A stretch of DNA of 64,000 nt from Thalassomonas sp. M1454 (GCF_007097525.1 NZ_VKDD01000002.1:1335994-1399993), one strand, 5' to 3'; shown: positions 35,996 through 45,770, numbered from the stretch's first letter. Numbers and translations are program-made. The notes: a model not told the origin generated them from the letters alone.

Positions 35996-37187
35996 TAATG
36001 TAAGTATTTCTGCAGAGCACAAAGTTAGAGGGCTAATAGATACACGAGTAAGCCAAGTCGATGGTTTAAATACTCATGTAAATGGTAATTATGGTAAATA
36101 TCGCTTTGATCACGGAACAAGCCTTACCCTCAGCCAAGCAGTAATAAATTATCACTTAGATTTTGACGCGCCATTGTCAATTAATGTTGTCGCTATTGGC
36201 TACCTTGATGGCATAGACGATTCTATTGGTATAAGTGAAGCAAGTTTAAAGTATCAAGGTATACCTTCCTCTTCAGGAGTACGTTTTTCTAGCCGTGCAG
36301 GTTTCATCTACCCGAAAATATCATTTGAAAATAATGCTACCGGTTGGACATCCCCTTACACCCTTACTTATTCAACAATCAATAATTGGATTGGAGAAGA
36401 GCTAAAACACACAGGTTTAGAATTTACCTTGGATTTTTTGGGCAAGTTTAGGCAATCGAAGCATAACCTAAGTCTTACCACTTCAGTTTATAAAAATAAT
36501 GATACCACCGGTACTCTTCTTTCATGGCGAGGCTGGACTCAGTCTAGCCGTCAAACTCTTTGGCATGAAAGGCTACCCGTACCACCAGTAAAAGCAAGAT
36601 TTGGCGGTTGGTTAAAACATCAAGCAGCAGAAACAGATCCGTTTATCGAATTAGATCATCGCTACGGGTTTGAAGGAAGTATAGAATGGCAGTGGAATAA
36701 CCAAGTAAAGTTAAGGCTTGGCCATTACGATAATAATGCCGATACAAAAGTATTTAAAAACGGTCAGTATGTTTGGGAAACTACTTTTTCACACGCGGGC
36801 TTACATTATAAACTTACGCCTAAGACCACATTTATCAGCCAGTTTTTAACAGGTGATACCTTGATGACCTCACCATGGGGAATGCCTGTTGTAGATAACG
36901 ATTTTCAAAGTGGTTTTGCGCTATTAACCCATAAACATAAGTCACATCGATATACAGCTCGTATAGAGGAATTCTCAGTCACCGATAATGACCTAACTCC
37001 TGATGATGATAATAATGAGTATGGCAAAAGTATCACTTTAAGTTATCAATATCGTTTTAACCGTAATATATTCCTGCAAGCGGAGTATAACTGGCTCAAT
37101 AGCGATCGCCCTGCACGAGCATATAGTAACCAAGATATATCTTTAACTGAGCAGCAATATCAACTTGCCGCTAAATATTATTGGTAA
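35952..37187 (+). CDS. Outer-membrane beta-barrel protein of the cupredoxin-EAL module
   Basis: The 411-residue protein has a signal peptide (cleavage near VSISAEH). Alternating amphipathic strands with many aromatic residues follow, ending in the classic terminal strand QYQLAAKYYW with a final aromatic residue. It resembles porin-like proteins with no assigned substrate. It overlaps the EAL gene by 44 bases in another frame, which argues for translational coupling. The terminator follows 30 bases after the stop. Confidence 0.78.
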   Translation: MKKKALSLLITYLVSNVSISAEHKVRGLIDTRVSQVDGLNTHVNGNYGKYRFDHGTSLTLSQAVINYHLDFDAPLSINVVAIGYLDGIDDSIGISEASLKYQGIPSSSGVRFSSRAGFIYPKISFENNATGWTSPYTLTYSTINNWIGEELKHTGLEFTLDFLGKFRQSKHNLSLTTSVYKNNDTTGTLLSWRGWTQSSRQTLWHERLPVPPVKARFGGWLKHQAAETDPFIELDHRYGFEGSIEWQWNNQVKLRLGHYDNNADTKVFKNGQYVWETTFSHAGLHYKLTPKTTFISQFLTGDTLMTSPWGMPVVDNDFQSGFALLTHKHKSHRYTARIEEFSVTDNDLTPDDDNNEYGKSITLSYQYRFNRNIFLQAEYNWLNSDRPARAYSNQDISLTEQQYQLAAKYYW

Positions 37188-37216
37188 ACCTATTTCAGGA
37201 CGGGACATGATAAATA

Positions 37217-37248
37217 AAAAAGCCGACTTAATAATAAGTCGGCTTTTT
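37217..37248. terminator. Bidirectional terminator between the outer-membrane protein and M16 protease genes
   Basis: AAAAAGCCGACTTA and TAAGTCGGCTTTTT pair with a short ATAA loop, giving T-runs on both strands. Confidence 0.92.
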
Positions 37249-37268
37249 AATGTTAAACGCTTAAATAA

Positions 37269-40055
37269 TTATTTAGTCGCTTTTTCTTGTGCAGCTATTT
37301 TAGCAAAGTCACCCGCTTTAAATACGTTAAACTCCATAGAGCCAATGTATTTGTTAAAGGCATTATTTACATCTTCTAATGTAAGAGCCTTAACTTGTTC
37401 AATTTGCTCGTCATAAAATGCTAAATCTTCTTTCTTCTTACTTGCACCCATAATAACAGTATTTACCGTTGCATCACTAGCCCAAGAGCGATTACGGTCA
37501 TTAATAAATCCGTTAGTTGAGAGATCCAGCTCTTCAGCAGTAAAGCCTTCGGCTACTACCTTTTGAACTTCTTCATTAAAGGCAGCAATAACACCTTCCA
37601 TATTTTCAGGAGCTGCAATAGCGTAAGCATAGAATAAACCTTGAGTATCAAGTGTGTTTACATTCATACCTGAGCCAACTGAGTAGCTAAAACCTTCTTT
37701 AACACGAATACGTGAACCGATGCGTGAAGAGAATGCACTACCACCAAAGATTTTATTAGCAATAGTTAAGGCTAAATAATCTTCATGCTTAACATTCATC
37801 TCGATTGGATTAATCACATAAAGTTGTGAATTTGCTTTATCAGGTGTTTCAGTACTAACTAAAGCGCCTTTAAGATCTTTATAGTCAGTGCCAAGGTGCT
37901 GATAAGGCGTGTTGTTAACATATGGCTTTAATACAGTGTGTAATTGCTCAGATACATCTGCCGCTTTCACATCACCAACAACAGCGATATGGCCATTGTT
38001 AATATTAAAATGGCTATTATAAACAGCTTTAATATCGGCAACAGTAACCGCATTCACATTGGCAATAGCTTGGTCTAATTCAACATAAGCTTTTGGGTGC
38101 CCTGCAGGGTAGTTGTATAAGCTTTTACGGAAGCTGTTTGATGCAATTGCACTTGGATCATTACGCTGACTTTCAATACGAGCAACACTTGAACGCTTCA
38201 TTATTTCTAATTCACTTTCAGGGAATGTAGGGTTTGCTAATAGCTCACCTAAGAAAGTAACCGCAGCTGGCATATTGGTTTTATCAGTTTTAAGCGAGAT
38301 ATTAGTTGAACCGGCTGATGTTGATACTGAAATAGACGTTTTTAACTCATCTAAACGAGTCGCAATATCTTCTTTACTGTATTTATCATTACCTAGCTTA
38401 ATTAAAGAGCCTGCAAATGAAAGTGCTGTTGCTTTGTTCGTTAATGTTTCAGCTGTACCTGAAGGGAAGTGCATATTCATGATAATTTGCTCACCACGAA
38501 GTATTTTAGGGTAAACATTTACCTTAGTGCCCTCTGCCCAATCGAGTTTAACTAAACGCTTTTTGATATTAGTTACAGTGTTGTCATACACTTCACCAGC
38601 TGATGCAACTTCTTTACCTTTATAGTCTTTTAGTAATTCTGTTAAATCTGGAGCTGAAGGTATCTCTGCGCGTACAGGTTTTTCTGTTGGAATAAAACGA
38701 CCTAATGTGCGGTTACTACGTACTAAGTACTTTTCCGCTGCTGCTTGTACTTGCTCTAAAGTAGTATCTGCTACGACATCTCTAAAGTAGAAAGCGTGGC
38801 GGTAATCGCCTTTAGCAATATACTCAGAAAGCTCCATACCAACGCCTGTTACATTACGCATAGACTTTTCAGCTTGCGTCGCTAGAGTTAATTTAGCCGA
38901 TTTAAGTTCAGCTTCAGTAATAGGGTGTTCTTTAATGCTCTCTGCAATCTCAATTAATTTATCTTCAAGCTTTTTAATATCGCCATCTTTACTACCTTGC
39001 GCTAGGAATAAAAATTGTGAGCTATCTTTAAGTAAGAATGAAAAATTATTAGCCGCTGTCGCGAGTTCAGTTTCAACTAATTGTTTTTGTAGACGACCAC
39101 GAGTTGCATCACCTAGAATATTTTCTAATAAAGTTAATGCTGCTGCATCAGCATGCAAACCCGATGGGGCATGATAACTTAGGCCGATATAAGGTAAATC
39201 ACCTACACGGCGAATATTCACTTCACGCTCACCATCTTGCACTGGTTCAACCGTGTATAACGCTTCAATTGGTGTAGCAGGTTTTGCTATTGAGCCGAAC
39301 TCTTTCTCAATATTTTTAATCGTATCTTCTTTGTTAAAACGACCAGCAATTGTAATTACTGCATTATCTGGGCGGTAATGCTTCTTGTAAAATGCACGTA
39401 GCTTTTCAAATGGGAAGTTTTCAACATCTGAGCGAGCACCAATAGTTGAATTACCATAGTTATGCCATAAAAAAGCCATAGAGCTCATACGGCTCATAAG
39501 CATACGAAATTCGTTAGTTTCGTTACGCTCCATCTCATTACGAACGACGGTCATTTCACTTTGTAATTCTTCTTCAGTGAATGTTGCATTCATCATTCGA
39601 TCAGCTTCCATGCCAATAGCCCAGGCTAAAGACTCTTCGTTAGCATCAAAAACTTCAAAGTAATTAGTTCTATCCAACCAAGTAGTAGCATTCGTACCCA
39701 TGCCACGCTTTTTAAATTCTTTATCAATGTCTTTATAGTTTGTTGAGCCTTTAAACAACATATGCTCAAGTAAATGCGCCATGCCTGTTTCGCCATAATA
39801 TTCATTAATAGAGCCGACACGATACGTAATGTTGACTAAAGTTTTAGGCTGAGAAGCGTCAGGATATAATAAAACTTTTAAACCATTTTCTAAGGAATAT
39901 TCTTCAATACCTTCTACCGATCTAACGTAGGTTAATGGACTACTTTGTACTTTCGCGGCTGTTGGTGATGTTGAATCAGTCGCGGTGGCACAACCACCAA
40001 GGTTTAATGCAAGAGCAACTGACAAGCCAATCAAAGTTGGTTTAATAAATTTCAT
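37269..40055 (-). CDS. M16-family zinc protease, lipoprotein
   Basis: The 928-residue protein is a fused two-lobe M16 (pitrilysin/insulinase family) peptidase. It starts with a lipoprotein signal (LNLGGCAT, Cys22). The inverted zinc motif HLLEH has His94, Glu97 and His98, with the distal Glu in the RNEMERNETNEF region. The second lobe (about 490 onward) lacks the zinc motif, as is normal. It probably degrades peptides at the inner face of the outer membrane or in the periplasm. The ATG has an AAAGGA ribosome site. It is transcribed alone. Confidence 0.92.
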   Translation of the reverse strand: MKFIKPTLIGLSVALALNLGGCATATDSTSPTAAKVQSSPLTYVRSVEGIEEYSLENGLKVLLYPDASQPKTLVNITYRVGSINEYYGETGMAHLLEHMLFKGSTNYKDIDKEFKKRGMGTNATTWLDRTNYFEVFDANEESLAWAIGMEADRMMNATFTEEELQSEMTVVRNEMERNETNEFRMLMSRMSSMAFLWHNYGNSTIGARSDVENFPFEKLRAFYKKHYRPDNAVITIAGRFNKEDTIKNIEKEFGSIAKPATPIEALYTVEPVQDGEREVNIRRVGDLPYIGLSYHAPSGLHADAAALTLLENILGDATRGRLQKQLVETELATAANNFSFLLKDSSQFLFLAQGSKDGDIKKLEDKLIEIAESIKEHPITEAELKSAKLTLATQAEKSMRNVTGVGMELSEYIAKGDYRHAFYFRDVVADTTLEQVQAAAEKYLVRSNRTLGRFIPTEKPVRAEIPSAPDLTELLKDYKGKEVASAGEVYDNTVTNIKKRLVKLDWAEGTKVNVYPKILRGEQIIMNMHFPSGTAETLTNKATALSFAGSLIKLGNDKYSKEDIATRLDELKTSISVSTSAGSTNISLKTDKTNMPAAVTFLGELLANPTFPESELEIMKRSSVARIESQRNDPSAIASNSFRKSLYNYPAGHPKAYVELDQAIANVNAVTVADIKAVYNSHFNINNGHIAVVGDVKAADVSEQLHTVLKPYVNNTPYQHLGTDYKDLKGALVSTETPDKANSQLYVINPIEMNVKHEDYLALTIANKIFGGSAFSSRIGSRIRVKEGFSYSVGSGMNVNTLDTQGLFYAYAIAAPENMEGVIAAFNEEVQKVVAEGFTAEELDLSTNGFINDRNRSWASDATVNTVIMGASKKKEDLAFYDEQIEQVKALTLEDVNNAFNKYIGSMEFNVFKAGDFAKIAAQEKATK

Positions 40056-40458
40056 TCGAAATCCTTTATTTTAATTTTATAGTGTTAACTTTTTAAGGTT
40101 AATGCGGATACGCTTAGCAATAACTACTGATTTAATCAGTTAGAATAATTAGTATAGCCACATTTTAATATGCACAGACATTACCTAATTTTCGATCTTA
40201 CGTATATGCTGTTTTTCTCAAATTTTTATTAAATGGCATTTATTAATTATCAAATTTATAATTATGTAAATCCAAGCTAAGCCAAGTCATTCAACTAACC
40301 CAATGAAACAAAAGGGATTATAAAACTATTAGATGAATTTAACTTGGCCTAATTTAAAAACAGTCTAGTAAATAAACAAGAGGAAAAGCTTGGTAAAAAG
40401 TGTAACGTTTGATGTAAGTTAATTAAACATAATCAATAAAGCAGCTTTAAGAGTAATG
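40056..40458. other. 403-base spacer upstream of the M16 protease gene
   Basis: It holds the M16 promoter region and a short perfect palindrome at 40126-40140 (ACTGATT-T-AATCAGT), about 70 bases before the protease start, that could be an operator. No ORF of interest was found. Confidence 0.4.
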
Positions 40459-40593
40459 CTATTTATTTTCTTGAGATAAGAGTAATGAATATAAATGTTT
40501 AAATTCCATATCTTCTTCAAAAGTGCTAACACCTTCAATAAGTTTGGTAGCTAATTCTTCTAAGCGTAATTTTTGTTGTGAGAGTTCGTTCAT
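40459..40593 (-). CDS. Small acidic protein A of a putative paralogous family (44 aa)
   Basis: The ATG at 40593 and TAG at 40459-40461 enclose 44 codons. The sequence contains ELATKLIEGVSTFEEDMEF followed by K-HLYS. Over 24 aligned positions it matches protein C (41641-41811) at about 18. That similarity between two separately encoded short frames is the main evidence that both are real. The ribosome site is weak. It is predicted helical and soluble with no membrane segment. I do not recognise the family. Confidence 0.6.
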   Translation of the reverse strand: MNELSQQKLRLEELATKLIEGVSTFEEDMEFKHLYSLLLSQENK

Positions 40594-40811
40594 TGTATTT
40601 TGCTATTTTTATAGTTTTTTAATTTTATAACATAGATAAAACACTGGCACTGTTAGACTTTTGTAGAGTTAATGATAGGTTCTTGTTAACAGAGCTGTTG
40701 ATTTTAAACACTAGTAATATTTGACTTAACACAACAAATACACTCATTTATGTTTGGATATAAAAAATTAGATGGTACAATTTTTTATATCTACTTAAAA
40801 AATGAAACACT
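40594..40811. other. 218-base divergent spacer between small ORF A and pdxH
   Basis: AT-rich DNA that must contain promoters for both genes. No specific box stands out. Confidence 0.3.
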
Positions 40812-41465
40812 ATGACTCTTCTTGAAAAATTACGCTGCTTGTTTACTTTTGGACAAGGAGTGGCTCTGCCATTACCAGAGATCCCTGAAAATAAATCTCC
40901 TTTCGAATTATTTAAATTATGGTTTGACGATGCTAATAAATCTGGAATTTTATTACCTGAATCTATGTCGGTAAGTAGCTGTGATAGTAATGGCCAACCT
41001 TCATCTAGAATGGTTCTGCTTAAATCATGGGACGAAAATGGTTTTGTCTTTTATACCAATTACGGCAGTAGAAAATCACAAGAATTACCTGAAGGGTCAA
41101 AAGTTGCTTTATTATTTCATTGGGGAGTACTCCAGCGTCAGGTCAGGATTGAAGGCACAGTAAAACGCACATCAACACAACAATCCGCGGCTTATTTTCA
41201 TAGTAGAGATCGAGGTAGTCAAATAGGCGCTTGGGCCTCTAAGCAAAGTCAAAAATTAACAACTAGCTCAGAATTAAAAGAGCGAGAAACTTTTTATAAA
41301 GAAAAATTTAAAAATAAAGAAGTACCCTTACCAGAGTTTTGGGGCGGTATTAATGTTGAGCCACACTACATAGAATTTTGGCAAGGAAGAGCAAGTAGAT
41401 TACACGATAGGTTATGTTTTGATAAAAATAATGAGCAGTGGGATTTATTTAATCTTCACCCTTAG
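40812..41465 (+). CDS. pdxH: Pyridoxamine/pyridoxine 5'-phosphate oxidase
   Basis: PdxH uses FMN and oxygen to make pyridoxal 5'-phosphate. The 217-residue protein has the FMN and substrate motifs SRMVLLKSWDENGFVFYTNY, SRKSQEL, RQVRIEGTV, YFHSRDRGSQIGAWAS and IEFWQGRASRLHDR, which carries the Arg/His pair near the active site. The C-terminal signature, usually RLAP, is NLHP here. That is a mild divergence. It stands alone on the plus strand between two minus-strand groups of small ORFs. Confidence 0.93.
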   Translation: MTLLEKLRCLFTFGQGVALPLPEIPENKSPFELFKLWFDDANKSGILLPESMSVSSCDSNGQPSSRMVLLKSWDENGFVFYTNYGSRKSQELPEGSKVALLFHWGVLQRQVRIEGTVKRTSTQQSAAYFHSRDRGSQIGAWASKQSQKLTTSSELKERETFYKEKFKNKEVPLPEFWGGINVEPHYIEFWQGRASRLHDRLCFDKNNEQWDLFNLHP

Positions 41466-41484
41466 ATGAAACATAAACCCACAA

Positions 41485-41637
41485 TTACTCTGTTGTTTCT
41501 GTTTTAGGTTGCCATCGTTGCTGACGGATCACATTATGTAATTCGTTATGCAACTCTTGGTATTCCTGCATTTCTTCAAAAGTGTTAACTTTAGCTAACA
41601 CCTTTTGAGTAAGCTCGGCTAATCTTTGATAATTCAT
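41485..41637 (-). CDS. Small protein B (50 aa), coupled to protein C
   Basis: The ATG at 41637 lies 3 bases after the stop of protein C. Its ribosome site, AAAGGTAAG, includes the end of that gene, so translation is probably coupled. The product contains LAELTQKVLAKVNTFEEMQE and is predicted helical. It shares length, composition and the VNTFEE/VSTFEE block with protein A but is the most diverged of the three. It is convergent with pdxH, with 19 bases between the stops. Confidence 0.6.
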   Translation of the reverse strand: MNYQRLAELTQKVLAKVNTFEEMQEYQELHNELHNVIRQQRWQPKTETTE

Positions 41638-41640
41638 GAC

Positions 41641-41811
41641 TTACCTTTGAGTACAACAAATGTCAGATTCATTTTCTGCAAGTAAGGTACGTTGCTCTTT
41701 ATAACAACTATAAAGCTCTTTAAACTCCATATCTTCGGCAGCGCTACTGGTGCCTTCAATTAATTTATCAGCTAACTCATTGATACGTTGTGTTAATCGA
41801 TTCTTAGTCAT
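41641..41811 (-). CDS. Small protein C (56 aa) of the same putative family
   Basis: The ATG at 41811 has an AGGCGG ribosome site about 6 bases upstream. The product contains ELADKLIEGTSSAAEDMEFK and then ELYS, nearly the same as protein A. A tail ends ESDICCTQR, with a vicinal Cys pair absent from A and B. The order is C then B on one transcript. Function unknown. Its helical, charged make-up and lack of a toxin-like partner do not suggest a toxin-antitoxin pair. Confidence 0.65.
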   Translation of the reverse strand: MTKNRLTQRINELADKLIEGTSSAAEDMEFKELYSCYKEQRTLLAENESDICCTQR

Positions 41812-41970
41812 ACTTGCCGCCTGTTGAATTAATAAAATTTAAACCGTGTTTAATTTATAACCAATGCAGGCAAGAACTTCCGTTAATGAAATGTAATTGA
41901 TGTTAGTAGTTTGTTACGGAATGATTAAAGCTTTTGAATTAAATAGATTTTTTATTTTTAGCAAAAATAA

Positions 41971-41996
41971 ATAAAGCGCCAATTGGCGCTTTATTT
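41971..41996. terminator. Hairpin terminator downstream of ETF-QO
   Basis: AAAGCGCCAATTGGCGCTTT is a perfect palindrome flanked by A and T runs. It ends the minus-strand ETF-QO transcript before the small ORF pair. Confidence 0.85.
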
Positions 41997-42015
41997 TGTG
42001 GTTTATATTGGCAAA

Positions 42016-43671
42016 CTACATATTTGGATAGTTTGGACCGCCAGTTCCTTCAGGCGTTACCCAAGTGATATTTTGACTAGGGTCTTTAATGTCACAAGTT
42101 TTACAATGAATACAGTTTTGCGAGTTGATAACAAACTTCTTATCACCCTCTTCCGTTTCTTCTACTTCGTAAACACCGGCTGGACAATAACGTTGAGCTG
42201 GCTCAGCATATTGAGGTAAGTTAACGCTAATCGGAATGCTATTATCTTTAAGTTTTAAGTGGCAAGGTTGTTCTTCTTCATGGTTTGTATTTGATAAAAA
42301 TACTGAAGACAGCTTATCAAAACTTAATTTACCATCCGGCTTAGGGTAGTTAATTTCTTTAGATTCACTTGCTAGTTTCAGCGACTCGTGGTCAAAACTG
42401 TTATCGTTAAAGTTAAACGGTAATTTGCCACCAAAGAAGTTTTGATCAACGGTATTATATGCACCACCCAAGAATGTACCAAGCTTATGCATAGCAGCGC
42501 CAAAATTGCGAGTATTGTATAACTCGTCATACAACCAAGATGCTTTAAAGTTATCTGTGTACGCGGTTAAATCATTGCCACCTTCATCGCCAGCACTTAA
42601 TGCTGCAAAGATAGTTTCAGCCGCTAACATGCCAGATTTCATTGCAGTATGGTTACCTTTGATTTTAGCAAAGTTAATCGTACCAGCATCACAACCAACC
42701 ATAATACCGCCAGGCATAGTCATTTTTGGTAATGAGTTAAAGCCACCTTTAGCAATAGCACGAGCACCATAAGATACACGTTTACCACCTTCTAAATATT
42801 GAGCAAACTTAGGATGATGTTTTAAGCGTTGAAATTCATCAAACGGACTTAAATACGGATTTGAATAGTTTAAGTCAATGATTAAACCAACAAACACTTG
42901 ATTATTCTCGGCATGGTATAAATAACCACCACCAGTTGTATCATTTTCTAAAGGCCAGCCAGCACTATGAACAACTAAGCCTTCTTGATGTAAAGCAGGG
43001 TCAATATCCCAAATTTCTTTAAAACCAATACCGTAGTGTTGCGGCGCTTTATCGGCATCTAAATTAAAATGACTGATTAATTCTTTACCTAAATGGCCAC
43101 GACAACCTTCGGCAAATACAGTGTATTTAGCGCGCAGCTCCATACCAGGCATAAATGAATCTTTTTCATTACCCTCTGCATCTAAGCCCATATCACCAGT
43201 AATAACACCAGCTACTTTACCGTCTTCAATAATTGTACTTTGAGCAGGGAAACCAGGGAAAATCTCAACTCCCATACCTTCTGCTTGCTCAGCTAACCAA
43301 CGACAAACATTACCCATTGAAACAATGTAGTTGCCATCGTTATGCATAGTTTTTGGCACAGCAAAGTTAGGTAATTTAGTGCCCTTTTCTGCATTATTTA
43401 ACAAATAAATATCGTCGCCAGTCACAGGAGTATTTAATGGAGCACCACGCTCTTTCCAATCAGGGAATAGTTCATTTAAAGAACGAGGTTCTAAAACAGC
43501 ACCTGAAAGAATATGAGCACCAACTTCAGAGCCCTTTTCAACAACACAAACCATTAATTCTTGATCTTTTTCTTGTGCCATTTGCATTAATTTACATGCT
43601 GTCGATAATCCAGAAGGGCCTGCGCCTACGATAACAACATCAAATTCCATAGATTCACGTTCCACGCTCAT
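42016..43671 (-). CDS. Electron transfer flavoprotein-ubiquinone oxidoreductase
   Basis: ETF-QO passes electrons from ETF to ubiquinone, linking acyl-CoA dehydrogenases to respiration at the inner membrane. The 551-residue protein has the FAD motif VVIVGAGPSGLSTACKL near residue 12, a hydrophobic quinone-binding region, and a C-terminal 4Fe-4S ferredoxin-like domain (YCPAGVYE, NSQNCIHCKTCDIKDP). It diverges from etfB-etfA, its electron donor, across a 329-base promoter region. Confidence 0.96.
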   Translation of the reverse strand: MSVERESMEFDVVIVGAGPSGLSTACKLMQMAQEKDQELMVCVVEKGSEVGAHILSGAVLEPRSLNELFPDWKERGAPLNTPVTGDDIYLLNNAEKGTKLPNFAVPKTMHNDGNYIVSMGNVCRWLAEQAEGMGVEIFPGFPAQSTIIEDGKVAGVITGDMGLDAEGNEKDSFMPGMELRAKYTVFAEGCRGHLGKELISHFNLDADKAPQHYGIGFKEIWDIDPALHQEGLVVHSAGWPLENDTTGGGYLYHAENNQVFVGLIIDLNYSNPYLSPFDEFQRLKHHPKFAQYLEGGKRVSYGARAIAKGGFNSLPKMTMPGGIMVGCDAGTINFAKIKGNHTAMKSGMLAAETIFAALSAGDEGGNDLTAYTDNFKASWLYDELYNTRNFGAAMHKLGTFLGGAYNTVDQNFFGGKLPFNFNDNSFDHESLKLASESKEINYPKPDGKLSFDKLSSVFLSNTNHEEEQPCHLKLKDNSIPISVNLPQYAEPAQRYCPAGVYEVEETEEGDKKFVINSQNCIHCKTCDIKDPSQNITWVTPEGTGGPNYPNM

Positions 43672-44000
43672 CTCCTTTAAATAGTTTTCATTATATTTTT
43701 TGTATTTTGGCTTTATATCATTTTATGGCGAGCAAACCTATGGTTAAATCTCTATTAATTGTCAATTATGAGTATAAAGTGAAATTAACTGGTTGATCTG
43801 TCACATTGGTGATTGATCTTTTGACGCCCAGTGAGTAATCTTTCGCACCAGATGACAAATAATTTTGAGTATTAACTTTAAACAACAAATTAAAACACTT
43901 GTTTAATTTTTACTTAATAAATATACTAATGTCAAATAAACAGAAGATAATTGTACAAAAACACAATAATTAATTGTACGAACAACAAACAGAGGTTGCT
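43672..44000. other. 329-base divergent control region of ETF-QO and etfBA
   Basis: The region must drive both halves of the ETF system. A PsrA-like palindrome at 43893-43904 is listed separately. Other AT-rich repeats (TTGTAC near 43952 and 43974) are present but I cannot assign them. No gene seen. Confidence 0.4.
43893..43904. promoter_or_regulatory. Candidate PsrA-type fatty-acid regulator site
   Basis: AAACA-CT-TGTTT is an exact inverted repeat that fits the AAAC-N4-GTTT core described for PsrA-type TetR regulators of fatty-acid oxidation in gammaproteobacteria. It sits about 97 bases before etfB. ETF genes are known members of such regulons. The core is short and the DNA is AT-rich, so chance occurrence is possible. 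Confidence 0.35.
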
Positions 44001-44750
44001 ATGAAAGTACTTGTTCCTATTAAACGCGTAATTGACTATAACGTCAAAGTACGTGTTAAGCCTGACAACACCAACGTTGACTTAACAAACGTTAAGATGG
44101 CAATAAACCCATTTTGTGAAATTGCAGTTGAAGAAGCCGTACGCTTAAAAGAAGCTGGCGTTGCGACAGAAATCGTTGCTGTTTCAATTGGCGATAAATC
44201 TTGCCAAGAACAACTTCGTACTGCGCTAGCACTTGGTGCTGACCGCGCAATTCAAATCGATACTGATTTAACATTAGATTCAATCAACGTAGCTAAACTT
44301 CTACAAAAAGTTGTTGAAGAAGAGCAACCACAAATTGTTCTACTTGGTAAACAAGCAATTGATTCTGACAACAACCAAACAGGTCAAATGTTAGGTGCAT
44401 TAACAGGCATGCCACAAGGTACTTTCGCGTCAATCGTTAAAGTTGAAGGCGATAAAGTTAATGTTACTCGCGAAGTAGATGGCGGTTTACAAACCGTTGC
44501 TCTTAACTTACCGGCAATCATTACTACTGACTTACGTTTAAACGAGCCTCGTTACGCGTCTCTTCCTAACATCATGAAAGCTAAACGTAAGCCATTAGAT
44601 GTTAAAGTAGCAGCTGATTTTGGAATCGATTTAAGCCCACGCTCTACTCTAGTTAAAGTAACACCTCCTAGCGAACGTCAAGCTGGTGTTATTGTTGAGT
44701 CTATTGAAGAGTTAGTTGAAAAATTAAAAAATGAAGCGAAGGTGATCTAA
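44001..44750 (+). CDS. etfB: Electron transfer flavoprotein beta subunit
   Basis: EtfB is the AMP-binding beta subunit of the ETF heterodimer. The ATG at 44001 ([19 protein letters not shown]) has an AGAGG ribosome site and gives 249 residues. An in-frame start nine codons upstream is less likely. Family blocks [42 protein letters not shown] and [28 protein letters not shown] are present. The stop overlaps the etfA start by one base (TAATG). Confidence 0.97.
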   Translation: MKVLVPIKRVIDYNVKVRVKPDNTNVDLTNVKMAINPFCEIAVEEAVRLKEAGVATEIVAVSIGDKSCQEQLRTALALGADRAIQIDTDLTLDSINVAKLLQKVVEEEQPQIVLLGKQAIDSDNNQTGQMLGALTGMPQGTFASIVKVEGDKVNVTREVDGGLQTVALNLPAIITTDLRLNEPRYASLPNIMKAKRKPLDVKVAADFGIDLSPRSTLVKVTPPSERQAGVIVESIEELVEKLKNEAKVI

Positions 44751-45676
44751 TGTCTATTTTAGTAATTGCAGAACATGACAATGCGAGCCTTAAGGCTGAT
44801 ACATTAAAAACTGTTGCAGCCGCGGCTGCAATTGGTGGTGACATCCATATTTTAGTTGCTGGCGCTAACTGTGCGGGCGTTGCCGATGAAGCAGCAAAAG
44901 CTGCTGGCGTAAGTAAAGTTTTAGTTGCGGATAACGCAGCATACGAAAACCAACTTGCTGAAAATATGGGATTACTAGTAACTGAACTTGCTGGTGACTA
45001 CACGCATATTTTATCAACAGCTTCAACAACAGGTAAAAACTTTATGCCTCGCGTTGCCGCTTTATTAGATGTTGCACAAATTTCAGAAATCATCGCGGTA
45101 GAAAGTGCAGACACATTCGTACGCCCTATCTACGCAGGTAACGCTATCGCTACAGTTCAATCATTAGATGCAACTAAAGTAATTACCGTTCGTGCTACTG
45201 GTTTTGATGCTGTTGAAACTACAGGTTCAGCTGAAGTTGTTGCTCTAAGCAACGTAACTGACGCAGGTACTTCAAGCTTTGTTAATGCAGAGCTAACTGT
45301 TTCAGAACGCCCAGACCTAGGTGCAGCTAGCGTTGTTATCTCTGGTGGTCGCGGTATGCAAAACGGTGATAACTTTAGCCTTCTTAACGGTATCGCTGAC
45401 AAACTTGGCGCAGCTATCGGTGCATCACGTGCTGCTGTTGATGCTGGTTTCGTACCAAACGACATGCAAGTTGGTCAAACAGGTAAAATTGTTGCCCCTG
45501 ACCTATACATTGCAGTAGGTATTTCTGGTGCTATCCAACATTTAGCTGGTATGAAAGACTCTAAGGTAATTGTTGCAATCAACAAAGATCCTGAAGCGCC
45601 AATCTTCCAAGTTGCTGACTACGGTTTAGTTGCTGATTTATTTGACGCTCTTCCAGAGTTAGAAAACACTTTATAA
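44750..45676 (+). CDS. etfA: Electron transfer flavoprotein alpha subunit
   Basis: EtfA binds FAD at its C-terminal domain and hands electrons to ETF-QO. The 308-residue protein has [63 protein letters not shown] and [22 protein letters not shown]. It is translationally coupled to etfB. Confidence 0.97.
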   Translation: MSILVIAEHDNASLKADTLKTVAAAAAIGGDIHILVAGANCAGVADEAAKAAGVSKVLVADNAAYENQLAENMGLLVTELAGDYTHILSTASTTGKNFMPRVAALLDVAQISEIIAVESADTFVRPIYAGNAIATVQSLDATKVITVRATGFDAVETTGSAEVVALSNVTDAGTSSFVNAELTVSERPDLGAASVVISGGRGMQNGDNFSLLNGIADKLGAAIGASRAAVDAGFVPNDMQVGQTGKIVAPDLYIAVGISGAIQHLAGMKDSKVIVAINKDPEAPIFQVADYGLVADLFDALPELENTL

Positions 45677-45699
45677 TAGCTAAGGCATTATAATTCTTT

Positions 45700-45727
45700 A
45701 AAACCAGTCTTCGGACTGGTTTTTTGT
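45700..45727 (+). terminator. Terminator of etfBA
   Basis: AAACCAGTC-TTCG-GACTGGTTT is a stable UUCG-type tetraloop hairpin followed by T. Confidence 0.92.
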
Positions 45728-45770
45728 TTTCAAGGTGTCGATGTTCTTGATATTATAATGCAACAGAAAG

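Noticed and set aside
40459-41811. Toxin-antitoxin interpretation of the small ORFs near pdxH
   Set aside because: The proteins resemble each other rather than a toxin and antitoxin, and no nuclease, kinase or DNA-binding signature is seen.
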